Assembly: GCF_007827595.1 (NCBI RefSeq)
Contig: NZ_VISR01000013.1
Coordinates: 175,277-239,276 of the forward strand
Direction: 5' to 3'
Length of the DNA stretch: 64,000 nucleotides
DNA from: Streptomyces sp. BK340
GTDB taxonomy: Bacteria > Actinomycetota > Actinomycetes > Streptomycetales > Streptomycetaceae
Shown: positions 33,791 through 43,536 of the stretch, piece by piece
Numbering within the stretch: position 1 is the stretch's first letter
How the letters are laid out: each line of letters starts with the position of its first letter
Position numbers and translations under genes: made by a program
The notes under the pieces: model-generated
What the model saw: only the letters and a program-made list of their open reading frames with translations
The model's database searches: none
What the model was told of the DNA's origin: nothing

Positions 33791-35266
33791 TCAGCGCGCC
33801 ACCTGGTACAGCACCTGTCCACCCGGTCCGGTGGCGACCTGCCGCAACCACGGCTCCGCGGCCCCCTTGCCGCCCACGACCCAGCGCACCCCGTACTCCC
33901 GCACTATCGCCCGCCGCGTGTCTCCGGACGTACCCGCCGCGAAGTACCGCGTCACCGCCGCATCCCGCCTCCCCGCGTCCGGCAGGAACACATCGGGATA
34001 CCCGGGAGCCACGGTGTAGGGCCCGTACGCGGGAATCTGCCGGGACGGAAACGTACGGGCCATGACCACGTCCCCGTACTTCACCCAGGGCGTGATCCAC
34101 TGATACCCGACCCACGGCGTGTGGTACTTCGCCGCGACCGCACCGGGCAACGCGTCCCGCCCGGCCACGTACCCGAGCGTCCCCGCCTGCGCCCACGCGC
34201 CCACGGCCAGCGCGGCGCCGAGCGCGCACGCCCAGCCCGCTCGCACGGCCCGCTTCCCCGCCGACACGACCTCCAGCGCGGCCGCCAGCTGAGCGGGGAT
34301 CAGCACGGCCGGCAGGGCGCGACCCCACGAGTAGTGCCCGGTCAGCCCGCCGGCGGCGAACACCAGCACACCGAGGACGAAGAAGAGGACGAGGGGATCC
34401 CAGCGGTCCCGGCGCGCGCGCAGGCCCAGCGCCACGACCCCCAGCAGCGCCAGCCCGAACCGCTCGGCGAGGTGGTCGTACAGTGGCCGGTGGATCGCCT
34501 CGAGGTCCGCGCCCGCGGAGAAGAGCGAGAAGAAGTCGTAGTACGGCCAGAGCCACAGCAGCACCACGCCGAGGGCCAGAGCGGCACCGAGCCGCAGCAG
34601 CACCTCACGGCCCGGCCGTGCCGCGATCACCATCGCCAGCGCGCCCAGCGAGGCCACCACCCCGGTGAACTGGTGGCACAGCAGGATCAGCCCCCACAGC
34701 AGCCCCAGTCCCAGCCACACCGCCCAGCGGGTCTCGGCGCGCAGCGCCCGGGTGAGCCAGGCCCAGAAGTGGAAGGACAGGCCGAGCGCGAACACGCTGG
34801 GGTACGACACCGTCAGCGCGAGCGAGTTGAGGCCGAGGAAGCCGCTCCAGTTGAAGAGGAGGGGGCCCCAGAGGAAGAGCAGGCTCAGGATCGCCAGGGC
34901 GGGCGCCGCACGGTGGGCGCTGAGCGTGCGGACGTACCGCCACACCCCGGTGGCCAGCAGGCCGAGCCCGACGACCGCGCCGATCCGCAGCACGTCGAAC
35001 ACCGACAGGCTGGTGATCCTGGCGAGGCAGCCCAGCAGCAGCATCCAGGGCGAGTAGTACGGGCTCGGTGTGTCGGCGGCGACCAGCGGGTTCCCGGGGT
35101 TCAGCAGGCTGTGCCGCAGCCGCTGCACGGTGGCCGCGTGCATGCCGAGGTCGCCCGCCCAGGGCAGGCGGACGATCACCAGGAGCATCAGCACCAGTAC
35201 CAGCGCGGCGGCGGCCTGCGGCAACGCCCGCACCACGCTCGCGGCGCTAGGCGGCGCGGCGCGCAT
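33791..35266 (-). CDS. polytopic membrane protein, probable GT-C glycosyltransferase
   Basis: A protein of 491 residues with about ten to twelve hydrophobic segments and a soluble C-terminal tail of about 110 residues. The first outer loop has GDLGMHAATVQRLRHSL, where the aspartate and histidine could be catalytic in a GT-C fold. I do not recognise a named family. The start, ATG 35266, lies inside the end of gtrA (20-bp overlap, AGCAGG just upstream), so the pair is translationally coupled and likely works together: GtrA moving a polyprenyl-linked sugar and this protein using it outside (inferred). Confidence 0.65.
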   Translation of the reverse strand: MRAAPPSAASVVRALPQAAAALVLVLMLLVIVRLPWAGDLGMHAATVQRLRHSLLNPGNPLVAADTPSPYYSPWMLLLGCLARITSLSVFDVLRIGAVVGLGLLATGVWRYVRTLSAHRAAPALAILSLLFLWGPLLFNWSGFLGLNSLALTVSYPSVFALGLSFHFWAWLTRALRAETRWAVWLGLGLLWGLILLCHQFTGVVASLGALAMVIAARPGREVLLRLGAALALGVVLLWLWPYYDFFSLFSAGADLEAIHRPLYDHLAERFGLALLGVVALGLRARRDRWDPLVLFFVLGVLVFAAGGLTGHYSWGRALPAVLIPAQLAAALEVVSAGKRAVRAGWACALGAALAVGAWAQAGTLGYVAGRDALPGAVAAKYHTPWVGYQWITPWVKYGDVVMARTFPSRQIPAYGPYTVAPGYPDVFLPDAGRRDAAVTRYFAAGTSGDTRRAIVREYGVRWVVGGKGAAEPWLRQVATGPGGQVLYQVAR

Positions 35267-35732
35267 CCTGCTGGAACACCCAGGTGCGGTAGACGAGGAA
35301 ACGGAAGGCGGAGGCGAGCACGATCGATAGCGCCTTCGCCACATTCGATTCGAACGCGCTGTGCATTTCGAGCCCGTGATAACCGACCCAGAACAGGCCG
35401 CTTTCCATCACCACGCCGAGACCGCTGAAGACGAAGAACAGGACGATCTGACGGCGGGAGCGCGAGGCCCGGTCGCGATAGGCGTAATAGCGGAAGCCCA
35501 GGTAATTGGTCGCCATCGCGATGCAGCTGGCCAGGACCGTCGCGGTCATCGCCTGCCAACGCAGGCCGTGCAGCAGCAGGTTGAACACCAGGAAATTGAC
35601 GAGGACGCCGCTGCCGCCGACGACCCCGAATTTCACGACTTCCAGCACGACACGCGTGACGGGCCGGGCCGGAGCCGGCGCGGTTGCCACCGGGCGGGTC
35701 TCGGTGAGGTTCACTGTCACACCGCAGACCAT
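35247..35732 (-). CDS. GtrA-family membrane protein
   Basis: A small protein of 161 residues with four membrane segments. It begins the conserved stretch with VVKFGVVGGSGVLVNFLVF and ends in KALSIVLASAFRFLVYRTWVF, both typical of GtrA. GtrA proteins are thought to flip polyprenyl-phosphate-linked sugars, originally in O-antigen glucosylation. The start is uncertain: ATG 35732 is used, with GTG 35720 and GTG 35714 possible; none has a strong ribosome site. Confidence 0.85.
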   Translation of the reverse strand: MVCGVTVNLTETRPVATAPAPARPVTRVVLEVVKFGVVGGSGVLVNFLVFNLLLHGLRWQAMTATVLASCIAMATNYLGFRYYAYRDRASRSRRQIVLFFVFSGLGVVMESGLFWVGYHGLEMHSAFESNVAKALSIVLASAFRFLVYRTWVFQQDARRAA

Positions 35733-35806
35733 ATCGGAAACGCGCCGATTAGCAGGAAAGGGTAAATTCGCTGATCTTTTTTGCCTAAAGGTCGGCAAGA
35801 AACGGA

Positions 35807-35841
35807 ACGCCCCGGGCCGATATGACATCGGCCCAGGGCGT
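35807..35841 (-). terminator. NAD-GDH terminator
   Basis: Arms 35807-35821 and 35827-35841 form a 15-bp stem with a 5-nt loop. The single mismatch becomes a G-U pair when read on the minus strand. It ends 25 bp beyond the glutamate dehydrogenase stop codon. Confidence 0.8.
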
Positions 35842-35866
35842 CCTGAGTCGTACGACTGCCGTACGG

Positions 35867-38800
35867 CTACGAATGCGTGCGCAGCAGCGTCCGCATCGTC
35901 CGCATCGCCACCGACAGGTTGGCGAGGTCGAAGGATTCCGAACCGCGGATCTCCTCCAGGGTGGAGCGCGCCCGGCCCAGGATCGCCGAGTTCTTCTGCT
36001 CCCATGCCTGGTAGCGCTGCTCCGGGCTGGAGGAGCCGTTGCCGGCCGCGAGGACGTCCGCCGTGAGCGCCGAGTGGGCCGCGTACAGGTCCTCGCGGAT
36101 GGAGGCGCGGGCCATCGACTGCCAGCGGTCGGCGCGGGGCAGCTCGATGATGCGGTCCATCAGCTGCGTGATGCTGAGGCGGTCGGCGAGGTCGTAGTAG
36201 ACCTCGGCGACGTCCAGCGGCTCCTTGCCCATGCGGTCGGCCACGGAGACGATGTCCAGCGCCGGGAAGGCCGAGGAGAACCCGGCCACGCGGGTGGCCA
36301 GCTCGTCCGGGACGCCGACGGCGGACAGCTCGTCGTACACGTGCTGGTACCACTCGAGGTCCGCACCGCGCAGCAGCTTGGGCAGCTCCTGCCAGACCTG
36401 CTCGACCCGCTCGCCGAAGAACTCCATGGTCTCGGCGAGCTGCAGCGGCTGCGGCCGGTTGTTCAGCAGCCAGCGCGTGCCGCGCTCGACCAGGCGGCGC
36501 GAGTGCAGCCGGATCCGGGTCTGGACGGTCGCGTCGACCTTGTTGTCCAGCTCCTCGACCGCGTCCCACACCGGCGCCGAGCGGAAGATCGCGCGGGCCG
36601 CGGTCTGGGCGCGGACGATCTCCTCCAGCGAGGCACCCGTCTCCTCGCGCAGGCGGTGCAGGTACGTCGTACCGCCCGTGTTGACCGTGTCGTTGACCAG
36701 CACGGTCGTGGTGATCTCGCGGCGCAGCGGGTGGCTGTCGACCGCGTCCGCGAACCGCTCGCGCAGCGCCGTCGGGAAGTACGCGTGCAGCAGGGTGCGC
36801 AGGTACGGGTCGTCCGGCAGCGAGGTGTGCAGCAGCTCCTCGGCGACCGTGATCTTCGTGTACGCCAGCAGGACGGCCGTCTCCGGCCCGGTCAGGCCCT
36901 GGCCCTGGCCGAGCCGCTCGCGGATCTGGCGGTCGGTGGGCAGGAACTCCAGCGCCCGGTCGAGGTCGCCCTCGCGGACCAGGTGGCGGATGAACCGCTG
37001 CTGCGCGTGCAGCATGTCCTTGGACTGGGCGAGGGCGTTGGCGAGCGCCGTGTTCTGCGCGTAGTTGTTGCGCAGCACCAGGGCGCCGACCTCGTCGGTC
37101 ATCTCGGCGAGCAGCTTGTTGCGCTGCTTGACGGTCATGTCGCCGTCCGCGACCAGGCCGTTCAGCAGGATCTTGATGTTCACCTCGTGGTCGGAGGTGT
37201 CCACACCGGCGCTGTTGTCGATCGCGTCGGTGTTGATCCGGCCGCCGTGCAGCGCGAACTCGATACGGCCCAGCTGGGTCAGGCCCAGGTTGCCGCCCTC
37301 GCCGACGACCTTGACGCGCAGGTCGCCGCCGTCGACGCGGATGGCGTCGTTGGCCTTGTCGCCGACGTCGGCGTTGGACTCCGCCGACGACTTCACGTAC
37401 GTGCCGATGCCGCCGTTCCACAGCAGGTCCACCGGCGCCTGGAGGATCGCCTTCATCAGGTCGGCCGGGGTCATCTTGGAGATCTTCTCCTCGATGCCCA
37501 GGGCCTCACGGATGTGCGCGTTGAGCGGGATCGCCTTGGCCGTGCGCGGGAAGATCCCGCCGCCCGCCGACAGCAGCTCGGTGTTGTAGTCCTCCCAGCT
37601 GGAGCGGGGCAGCTCGAACAGACGGCGGCGCTCGGCGTAGGAGGTGGCCGCGTCCGGCGTCGGGTCGATGAAGATGTGCCGGTGGTCGAAGGCGGCGACC
37701 AGGCGGATGTGCTCGCTCAGCAGCATGCCGTTGCCGAACACGTCACCGGACATGTCACCGATGCCGACGACCGTGAAGTCCTCGGTCTGCGTGTCCACGC
37801 CCAGCTCGCGGAAGTGCCGCTTCACGGACTCCCAGGCGCCGCGCGCGGTGATGCCCATGCCCTTGTGGTCGTAGCCGGCCGAGCCGCCGGAGGCGAAGGC
37901 GTCGCCGAGCCAGAAGTTGTACTTCTCGGCGACCCCGTTGGCGATGTCGGAGAACGTCGCCGTGCCCTTGTCGGCCGCGACCACCAGGTAGGTGTCGTCG
38001 CCGTCGTGGCGGACCACGTCCTGCGGCGGCACGACCTCGCCGGCCACCATGTTGTCGGTGATGTCGAGCAGCGCCGAGATGAACGTCTTGTAGCTGGCGA
38101 TGCCCTCGGCCAGCCATGCGTCCCGGTCGACGGCCGGGTCCGGCAGCTGCTTGGCGACGAAGCCGCCCTTGGCGCCGACCGGCACGATGACGGTGTTCTT
38201 CACCATCTGCGCCTTGACCAGGCCGAGGATCTCGGTACGGAAGTCCTCACGGCGGTCCGACCAGCGCAGGCCGCCTCGGGCGACCTTGCCGAAGCGCAGG
38301 TGCACGCCCTCGACACGCGGCGAGTACACCCAGATCTCGTAGGCCGGGCGCGGCGCGGGCAGGTCCGGGATGGCCTGCGGGTCGAACTTCATGGACACGT
38401 ACTCGTGCGGCTGGCCGCCGAGCGCCTCCTGGAAGAAGTTCGTGCGCAGGGTCGCCTTGATGACGGTCAGGAACGAGCGCAGGATGCGGTCCTCGTCCAG
38501 GCTCGCCACCTGGTCCAGGGCCGCCTCCAGCTCCTCCAGCAGGGCGTCCACGATCTCCAGGCCGGCCTTCTGCCGGTCCGGGGACATCCGCGCCTCGAAC
38601 AGGGAGACGAGGAGCCGGGTCGTGTGGACGTTGTTGCGGAGGGTGTCCTCCATGTAGTCCTGGCTGAAGGTGGAGCCGGCCTGCCGAAGGTACTTGGCGT
38701 ACGCGCGCAGCACCGTCGCCTGCCGCCAGTTCAGCCCGGCGCTCAGCACGAGGGCGTTGAAGCCGTCGTTCTCCGCCTGGCCGGTCCAGGTCGCGGCGAA

Positions 38801-40825
38801 CGCCTCCTGGAACCGCTCACGGCCGTCGTCGCCGAGGTAGTCGCCGCTGGGGCCGGCCAGCGCCTTGGGCAGGCGCAGGCCGAAGTCGTAGATCCAGGCG
38901 ACGGTGCGGTCCGCGCAGCGCAGCTCGTACGGCCGCTCGTCCACGACCTCGACGCCGAGCCGGTTGAGGACCGGCAGCACGGCGGACAGCGAGACCGCGT
39001 CGCCCTTGCGGTAGATCTTGAAGCGGCGCTCACCGGGGGCCGCGCCCACCGGCTCGTACAGGCTGAGCGAGAAGTCGTTGCCCTTCTCCTCGCTGAGCCG
39101 CTCCAGGTGGATCAGGTCGGCGACCGCCGCACGCGGGCTGTGGTCGGCCTTGTAGCCCTCCGGGAAGGAGTTGCCGCCGTAGTAGCGGCGCAGCAGCTCG
39201 GCCGCGCGCTCCTCGCCGCACTCGGCGTTCAGCGCCTCGCCGAACCCGTCCGCCCAGGAGCGGGCGGCCTCGACCAGGCGGGCCTCGATGCGGTCCTTGT
39301 CGGCCTCCGACAGCTGGGGCAGCTCGGTGCCCGGCGGGACCCGGACGACGAAGTGCAGCCGGGACAGGATCGACTCGGTGTTCCAGGCGGTGAAGTCGAC
39401 GCTGATGCCGCCGAGCTCCTCCTTCAGGATGTCGATGATCCGCAGCCGGACGCCGGTGGTGTAGCGGTCCCGCGGGAGGTACACGAGGGCCGAGTAGTAG
39501 CGGCCGTACTCGTCCTGGCGCAGGTACAGCCGCAGCCGGCGGCGCTCCTGCAGGTACAGGACGCTCGTCGCGATGGCCTGCAGCTCGGCGGCGGGGGTCT
39601 GGAACAGCTCGTCGCGCGGGTAGGTCTCCAGGATCTGGAGCAGGTCGCGGCCGTCGTGGCTCTCGGGCGAGAAGCCGGCGCGCTGCAGGACCTCGTCGAC
39701 CTTGCGCCGGATGACCGGGACCCGGCGGACGGACTCGGTGTAGGCGGCGGAGGAGAACAGACCGAGGAAACGGCGCTCGCCGACGACGTTGCCGTCCGCG
39801 TCGAACTTCTTCACGCCGACGTAGTCCAGGTACGACGGCCGGTGCACGGTGGCCCGGCTGTTCGCCTTGGTCAGCACCAGCTGCTTGTGCTCGCGGGCCT
39901 TGGCCCGGGCGTCGGCCGGCAGCCGCTCGAAGGAGGGGCTGACCGGGTGCTGGTCGTCCTCGGCGTGGTGCGGGTCGGAGCGCAGGATGCCGAGGCCGGT
40001 GCCGGGAACGGCGGCGAGGGTGTCGTCCTCGCGCAGCTGGTACTCGCGGAAGCCGAGGAAGGTGAAGTGGTCGCTGGACAGCCAGCGCAGCAGCTCGCGG
40101 GCCTCCTCGACCTCGGGCGCGGGAAGGTCGGCCGGCCGGGGCTCGCTCACCAGCTCGTCGGCGATCCGGGCCGCCGCGTCCCGCATCTTCTCCCAGTCCT
40201 CGACGGCCTCGCGGACGTCGGACAGGACACGCAGCAGGTCGGCGGTGATCTGCTTCAGATCGGCGCGGTCCGTCCCGCGGTCGATCTCGACGTGGATCCA
40301 GGACTCGATGTGCGCGTCGTGCGGAAGGTCGCCGGCGAGGGACGCGGCGGGCAGCACCTCGATGAGCTTGCCGGTGAGGTCGCGCCGGACGACGATCTGC
40401 GGGTGGATGACGACGTGGATGCCGCGTCCCTGCCGGGTCAGCTCGTTGGTGACCGAGTCGACGAGGAAGGGCATGTCGTCGGTGACCACCTCCACGACGG
40501 TGTGGCTGCAGGTCCACCCGTTCTCCTCCACCGTCGGGGTGTGCACCCGGACGTTGGCGGTCCCCTGCGGGCGGTTCTCGGCGAGCCGGTAGTGCGAGAC
40601 CGCGGCGCCGAAGACGTCGACCGGGTCGCGGTCCGAGAGGTCTTCCGGGGCGGTGTGCAGGTAGTAGCGCTGGAGGAACGCGAGCACGGACTCGGTGTCG
40701 GGAGTGCCGGCGGATCCCTCGCCCGTCGTCCCGGTCGGTAGGTGCCCCCCGACCGGGCTGTTCTCAGCTACCCGGGCGGCCCGTTCGAGCAGCTCGGTCT
40801 TGGCTTCGTCCAGCTTGGTCTGCAT
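35867..40825 (-). CDS. gdh: large NAD-specific glutamate dehydrogenase
   Basis: A protein of 1652 residues in the 180-kDa bacterial NAD-GDH family, first described from Streptomyces clavuligerus at nearly the same length. It oxidatively deaminates glutamate to 2-oxoglutarate and ammonium with NAD+, and is mainly catabolic. The N-terminal 700 residues hold ACT-like regulatory regions. The catalytic core follows, with VARGGLRWSDRREDFRTEI (from about 855), GAKGGFV (about 885) and the NAD-binding GIGDMSGDVFGNG near 1016. The start is ATG 40825, with AGGAG ten bases and AGAGGA two bases upstream. It forms a single-gene unit with its own hairpin terminator. Confidence 0.95.
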   Translation of the reverse strand: MQTKLDEAKTELLERAARVAENSPVGGHLPTGTTGEGSAGTPDTESVLAFLQRYYLHTAPEDLSDRDPVDVFGAAVSHYRLAENRPQGTANVRVHTPTVEENGWTCSHTVVEVVTDDMPFLVDSVTNELTRQGRGIHVVIHPQIVVRRDLTGKLIEVLPAASLAGDLPHDAHIESWIHVEIDRGTDRADLKQITADLLRVLSDVREAVEDWEKMRDAAARIADELVSEPRPADLPAPEVEEARELLRWLSSDHFTFLGFREYQLREDDTLAAVPGTGLGILRSDPHHAEDDQHPVSPSFERLPADARAKAREHKQLVLTKANSRATVHRPSYLDYVGVKKFDADGNVVGERRFLGLFSSAAYTESVRRVPVIRRKVDEVLQRAGFSPESHDGRDLLQILETYPRDELFQTPAAELQAIATSVLYLQERRRLRLYLRQDEYGRYYSALVYLPRDRYTTGVRLRIIDILKEELGGISVDFTAWNTESILSRLHFVVRVPPGTELPQLSEADKDRIEARLVEAARSWADGFGEALNAECGEERAAELLRRYYGGNSFPEGYKADHSPRAAVADLIHLERLSEEKGNDFSLSLYEPVGAAPGERRFKIYRKGDAVSLSAVLPVLNRLGVEVVDERPYELRCADRTVAWIYDFGLRLPKALAGPSGDYLGDDGRERFQEAFAATWTGQAENDGFNALVLSAGLNWRQATVLRAYAKYLRQAGSTFSQDYMEDTLRNNVHTTRLLVSLFEARMSPDRQKAGLEIVDALLEELEAALDQVASLDEDRILRSFLTVIKATLRTNFFQEALGGQPHEYVSMKFDPQAIPDLPAPRPAYEIWVYSPRVEGVHLRFGKVARGGLRWSDRREDFRTEILGLVKAQMVKNTVIVPVGAKGGFVAKQLPDPAVDRDAWLAEGIASYKTFISALLDITDNMVAGEVVPPQDVVRHDGDDTYLVVAADKGTATFSDIANGVAEKYNFWLGDAFASGGSAGYDHKGMGITARGAWESVKRHFRELGVDTQTEDFTVVGIGDMSGDVFGNGMLLSEHIRLVAAFDHRHIFIDPTPDAATSYAERRRLFELPRSSWEDYNTELLSAGGGIFPRTAKAIPLNAHIREALGIEEKISKMTPADLMKAILQAPVDLLWNGGIGTYVKSSAESNADVGDKANDAIRVDGGDLRVKVVGEGGNLGLTQLGRIEFALHGGRINTDAIDNSAGVDTSDHEVNIKILLNGLVADGDMTVKQRNKLLAEMTDEVGALVLRNNYAQNTALANALAQSKDMLHAQQRFIRHLVREGDLDRALEFLPTDRQIRERLGQGQGLTGPETAVLLAYTKITVAEELLHTSLPDDPYLRTLLHAYFPTALRERFADAVDSHPLRREITTTVLVNDTVNTGGTTYLHRLREETGASLEEIVRAQTAARAIFRSAPVWDAVEELDNKVDATVQTRIRLHSRRLVERGTRWLLNNRPQPLQLAETMEFFGERVEQVWQELPKLLRGADLEWYQHVYDELSAVGVPDELATRVAGFSSAFPALDIVSVADRMGKEPLDVAEVYYDLADRLSITQLMDRIIELPRADRWQSMARASIREDLYAAHSALTADVLAAGNGSSSPEQRYQAWEQKNSAILGRARSTLEEIRGSESFDLANLSVAMRTMRTLLRTHS

Positions 40826-41413
40826 TGTCCTCTGGCTCCTGTCGCGCGCCGTTGCGTGACGTAGAAGGAAAAACGGTCTCTTCCCCTCCGGCTCGACGCC
40901 ACGGCCCGGGGTTTCCGGACCGATCCGACGCTATGCCGCGAGGTGAGATGAGCGGGGGGTATTCGGCCATTGTTGGCGCGCCCGTCAGATGTGACGCTGC
41001 TCTCGGCACCGCCGCTTCCCGGGCCGTCATCGGCGTCCTGGGGGCTTCCGCGCCCCCGTCCCGCCCGCGAAGACCAGCGACCGCCGCCCGGTCACGGAGG
41101 TGTTCCGTGCAACCCGGGCGCAGGGCGGGAGCAGGATCGCCCCCGCGAGATATCGCGCTGATCACGCCACAAGGCTATCGCTCCCTACCCGGGCCCCGTC
41201 ATGAGCCGTATGTGTACAAAACAGGGGGTCGAAGTTTGACGTTCTGCACAGGGGCGGGGCGGTGGCAGGTGGCGTATCCGGTCGCGCCCGGACGCCGCGG
41301 GACGCACCCTGAAAGCGACGGGCCCTCTTGGCAAGCACGCCCTGGGAAGGCACGTTGCCTGCAACAGTGCCCGTCCCCCGCGGAGGGGACAGTGCCGCCC
41401 CGGAGGAGCCGAC
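40826..41413. other. 588-bp intergenic region between gdh and the PfpI gene
   Basis: No supported coding sequence; the open frames here have no family character or ribosome site. It must carry the divergent promoters of gdh and the PfpI-like gene. Small structures seen: a 6-bp inverted repeat GGGGGC/GCCCCC (41040-41057), a palindrome GTTGC-CT-GCAAC (41354-41365) and GTCCCC/GGGGAC (41373-41390), with direct copies of ACAGTGCC at 41365-41372 and 41389-41396. A TTGACG at 41236 lacks a good -10 partner. Confidence 0.5.
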
Positions 41414-41980
41414 ATGCCCGCGAAGATCCTCATCATCACCGGCGACGCAGCGGAGTCCCTGGAAGTCCTCTACCCCTACCAGCGGCTGCGCGAGGAAGGC
41501 TACGACGTCCACATCGCGGCTCCCACCCGCAAGACGCTCCGCTTCGTCGTCCACGACTTCGAGCCCGGCTTCGACACCTATACCGAGAAGCCCGGCTACA
41601 CCTGGCCCGCCGACCTCGCCTTCTCCGAGGTGGACCCCGGTCAGTACGCGGCGATCGTCATCCCCGGCGGCCGCGCCCCCGAGTACCTGCGCAACGACCC
41701 CGAACTGCGCAAGATCCTCAAGGCCTTCTTCGACGCGGACAAGCCCGTCGCCCAGATCTGCCACGGCCCTCTGCTGACCGCCGCGATCGACACCCTGCGC
41801 GGCCGCCGCGTCACGGCGTACCCGGCCCTGGAACTGGACATGCAGACCGCGGGAGCCCACTTCGAGGACAGCGAAGCGGTGGTCGACGGCACCCTGGTCT
41901 CCTCCCGCGCCTGGCCGGACCATCCGGCGTGGATGCGGGAGTTCCTGAAGGTGCTCAGGGCCAAGGCGCCGGTCAGCTGA
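41414..41980 (+). CDS. DJ-1/PfpI family protein
   Basis: A protein of 188 residues with the class I glutamine amidotransferase-like fold. The nucleophile elbow AQICHGP places the reactive cysteine at C116, and an acidic partner lies in the early helix AAESLEVLYPY. Family members act as deglycases, chaperones or proteases; the exact reaction cannot be told from sequence. The start is ATG 41414, with GGAGGA six bases upstream. It is followed closely by a convergent HAD gene. Confidence 0.88.
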   Translation: MPAKILIITGDAAESLEVLYPYQRLREEGYDVHIAAPTRKTLRFVVHDFEPGFDTYTEKPGYTWPADLAFSEVDPGQYAAIVIPGGRAPEYLRNDPELRKILKAFFDADKPVAQICHGPLLTAAIDTLRGRRVTAYPALELDMQTAGAHFEDSEAVVDGTLVSSRAWPDHPAWMREFLKVLRAKAPVS

Positions 41981-42004
41981 GCGCCGGGGAGGATCGGGCG
42001 AGGC

Positions 42005-42673
42005 TCACGCCGCCAGCCGCTGCGCCTCCGCCACCGCCTCGGCCAGCGTGTCCACGACCGGAACCCCGACCTCCTCCAGGCTGGCCCGGCTGTGCGACCC
42101 CCCGGTGTACAGCACGGCTCCCGCCCCCACGTGCCGCGCGGCAACCGCGTCGTCCGCGGCATCACCGATCACCACGGTCCGCGCCACCTCGACCGCCCCG
42201 GACAGCGCCTTGAGGTGGCGCACCATGTGCTCGGCCTTGCTGCCACCGGACGGTCCCGTACGCCCGTCGACCCGTATGAAGTGCGACTCGATCCCGAAGC
42301 CCCGTACCAGCGGCACAAGCTCCTCGTGCCCGTACATGCTCAGCAACGACTGGCTGTGCCCCGCAGACCGCCATCCCGCGAGCAGCTCGGCCGCGCCCGT
42401 GGTCAGCCCGCAGCGGACCCGGTGCTCCGCGTAGTACCGGTGGAAGACCTCGTCCATCTGCTCCCACTCGGCATCCGTGGGCAGCCGCCCGAGCAACCGC
42501 TCGTAGAACTTCGGCACCGGCACGCAGTACAGCGCGCGGTACTGCTCCAGCGTGATCGGCGCCAGCCCCAGCTCGGCGAAGGCCGCGTTCGTCGCCCCGA
42601 TGATCGCGTCATTGTCGTGGAACAGGGTCCCGTTCCAGTCCCAGACGATGTGCGCGCTTCCGTGCATCCCCAT
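42005..42673 (-). CDS. HAD-superfamily phosphatase
   Basis: A protein of 222 residues. Motif I reads HIVWDWNGTLFHDN: the nucleophile aspartate is present, but the usual acid/base aspartate two residues later is asparagine, which occurs in some HAD phosphatases. Motif IV is VVIGDAADDAVAARHVG. The alpha-helical cap between them is of the phosphoglycolate-phosphatase kind. The substrate is unknown. The start is uncertain: ATG 42673 is used, with ATG 42667 equally possible. Confidence 0.82.
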   Translation of the reverse strand: MGMHGSAHIVWDWNGTLFHDNDAIIGATNAAFAELGLAPITLEQYRALYCVPVPKFYERLLGRLPTDAEWEQMDEVFHRYYAEHRVRCGLTTGAAELLAGWRSAGHSQSLLSMYGHEELVPLVRGFGIESHFIRVDGRTGPSGGSKAEHMVRHLKALSGAVEVARTVVIGDAADDAVAARHVGAGAVLYTGGSHSRASLEEVGVPVVDTLAEAVAEAQRLAA

Positions 42674-42732
42674 GCCGAAAACCGTACCCGCCCCGACTGA
42701 CAATCAGGGCGGGCAGACGGGCCGGGGCCTGC

Positions 42733-43245
42733 TCAGACCCCGTGCACCAGGGTGGGAATCTCCTGCGTGGCGAACCACAGCAGCTCGTGGTCGTCGGCCC
42801 CGTCCACGACGAACTGCGCGTCGTCGTCCCCGCCGTCGGCCGCCTGCAGCGCCTCCGCCGCCGCGGCCACCTCGTCCTCCGCGTCGTCGGCGTCGACATG
42901 CACGGCCGCCGCCTTCGCGAGCGCCACCGTGCCGGCCACCGTCACCTCGCCGAGCGCGGCCGGATCGAGCCCGCGGTCCGGGTCCGCCGTGGCGGCGCCG
43001 TCGGACACGTCGACGGCGACCACGACCCGGCGCCGTACGGCACCCGGATCGGCCGCCAGCAGCCGCAGCGAAGCCAGCGCGGCGCGGCTGAGTGCCGCGT
43101 ACTCCAGCTCTTCGATGTCGTCGGAGAGGTACCACTCACGCAACGCGGGCGTGACGGCGTACGCGACGAACGGGCCGGTCCCCAGCTCACCGGTCTTGTG
43201 CGCCTCGGCGAGACCGGGGAGGGTCAGGGGGACGTAGACGCGCAT
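42733..43245 (-). CDS. conserved actinobacterial protein (DUF6912-like)
   Basis: A soluble, acidic protein of 170 residues beginning MRVYVPLTLPGLAEAHKTGE and containing YAVTPALREWYLSDDIEELEY, a pattern conserved across actinobacteria. Its function is not known. The start is ATG 43245; upstream in-frame sequence is not conserved in style. It stands just upstream of, and reads toward, the HAD gene, and is divergent from the Rv3235-like gene. Confidence 0.7.
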   Translation of the reverse strand: MRVYVPLTLPGLAEAHKTGELGTGPFVAYAVTPALREWYLSDDIEELEYAALSRAALASLRLLAADPGAVRRRVVVAVDVSDGAATADPDRGLDPAALGEVTVAGTVALAKAAAVHVDADDAEDEVAAAAEALQAADGGDDDAQFVVDGADDHELLWFATQEIPTLVHGV

Positions 43246-43536
43246 GGCTGGCCGCTCTTTCCTGGTCACCGACGGGCCTTCAGGATACGTGCGCCCGTCC
43301 CCTTTCGAGTCCCCGCCCACACCCGGGACCGCGTCCACCCGGCGCCCCCGAACTCACCCGGTCCGGCCGCTCAACCACGGGATTTCCCCGTCCCCTCACC
43401 ACCCGGATAGGTGAACGCAGCCGCCCCCTCGCCACCCGCCCCGCCTTCCTTGCGACGGCCGTCCCCACCCCCGTACAAGATCCCCACCAGCGAGTTACCG
43501 CCCGGTATCAACCGGGCCGACCGAACGGGGACCCCG
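43246..43536. other. divergent intergenic region
   Basis: 291 bp between two divergent small genes. I see no coding sequence and no clear promoter. A short dyad CCCGGT/ACCGGG (43501-43516) lies just before the Rv3235-like gene. Confidence 0.35.

Noticed and set aside
35247..37421. A 724-residue minus-strand frame running from inside gdh into gtrA
   Set aside because: Only the last 161 residues (GtrA) are real. The upstream part is an out-of-frame reading of the gdh gene.
41236..41264. A sigma-70-type promoter beginning at TTGACG upstream of the PfpI gene
   Set aside because: No TANNNT-like -10 element lies 16-19 bp downstream.
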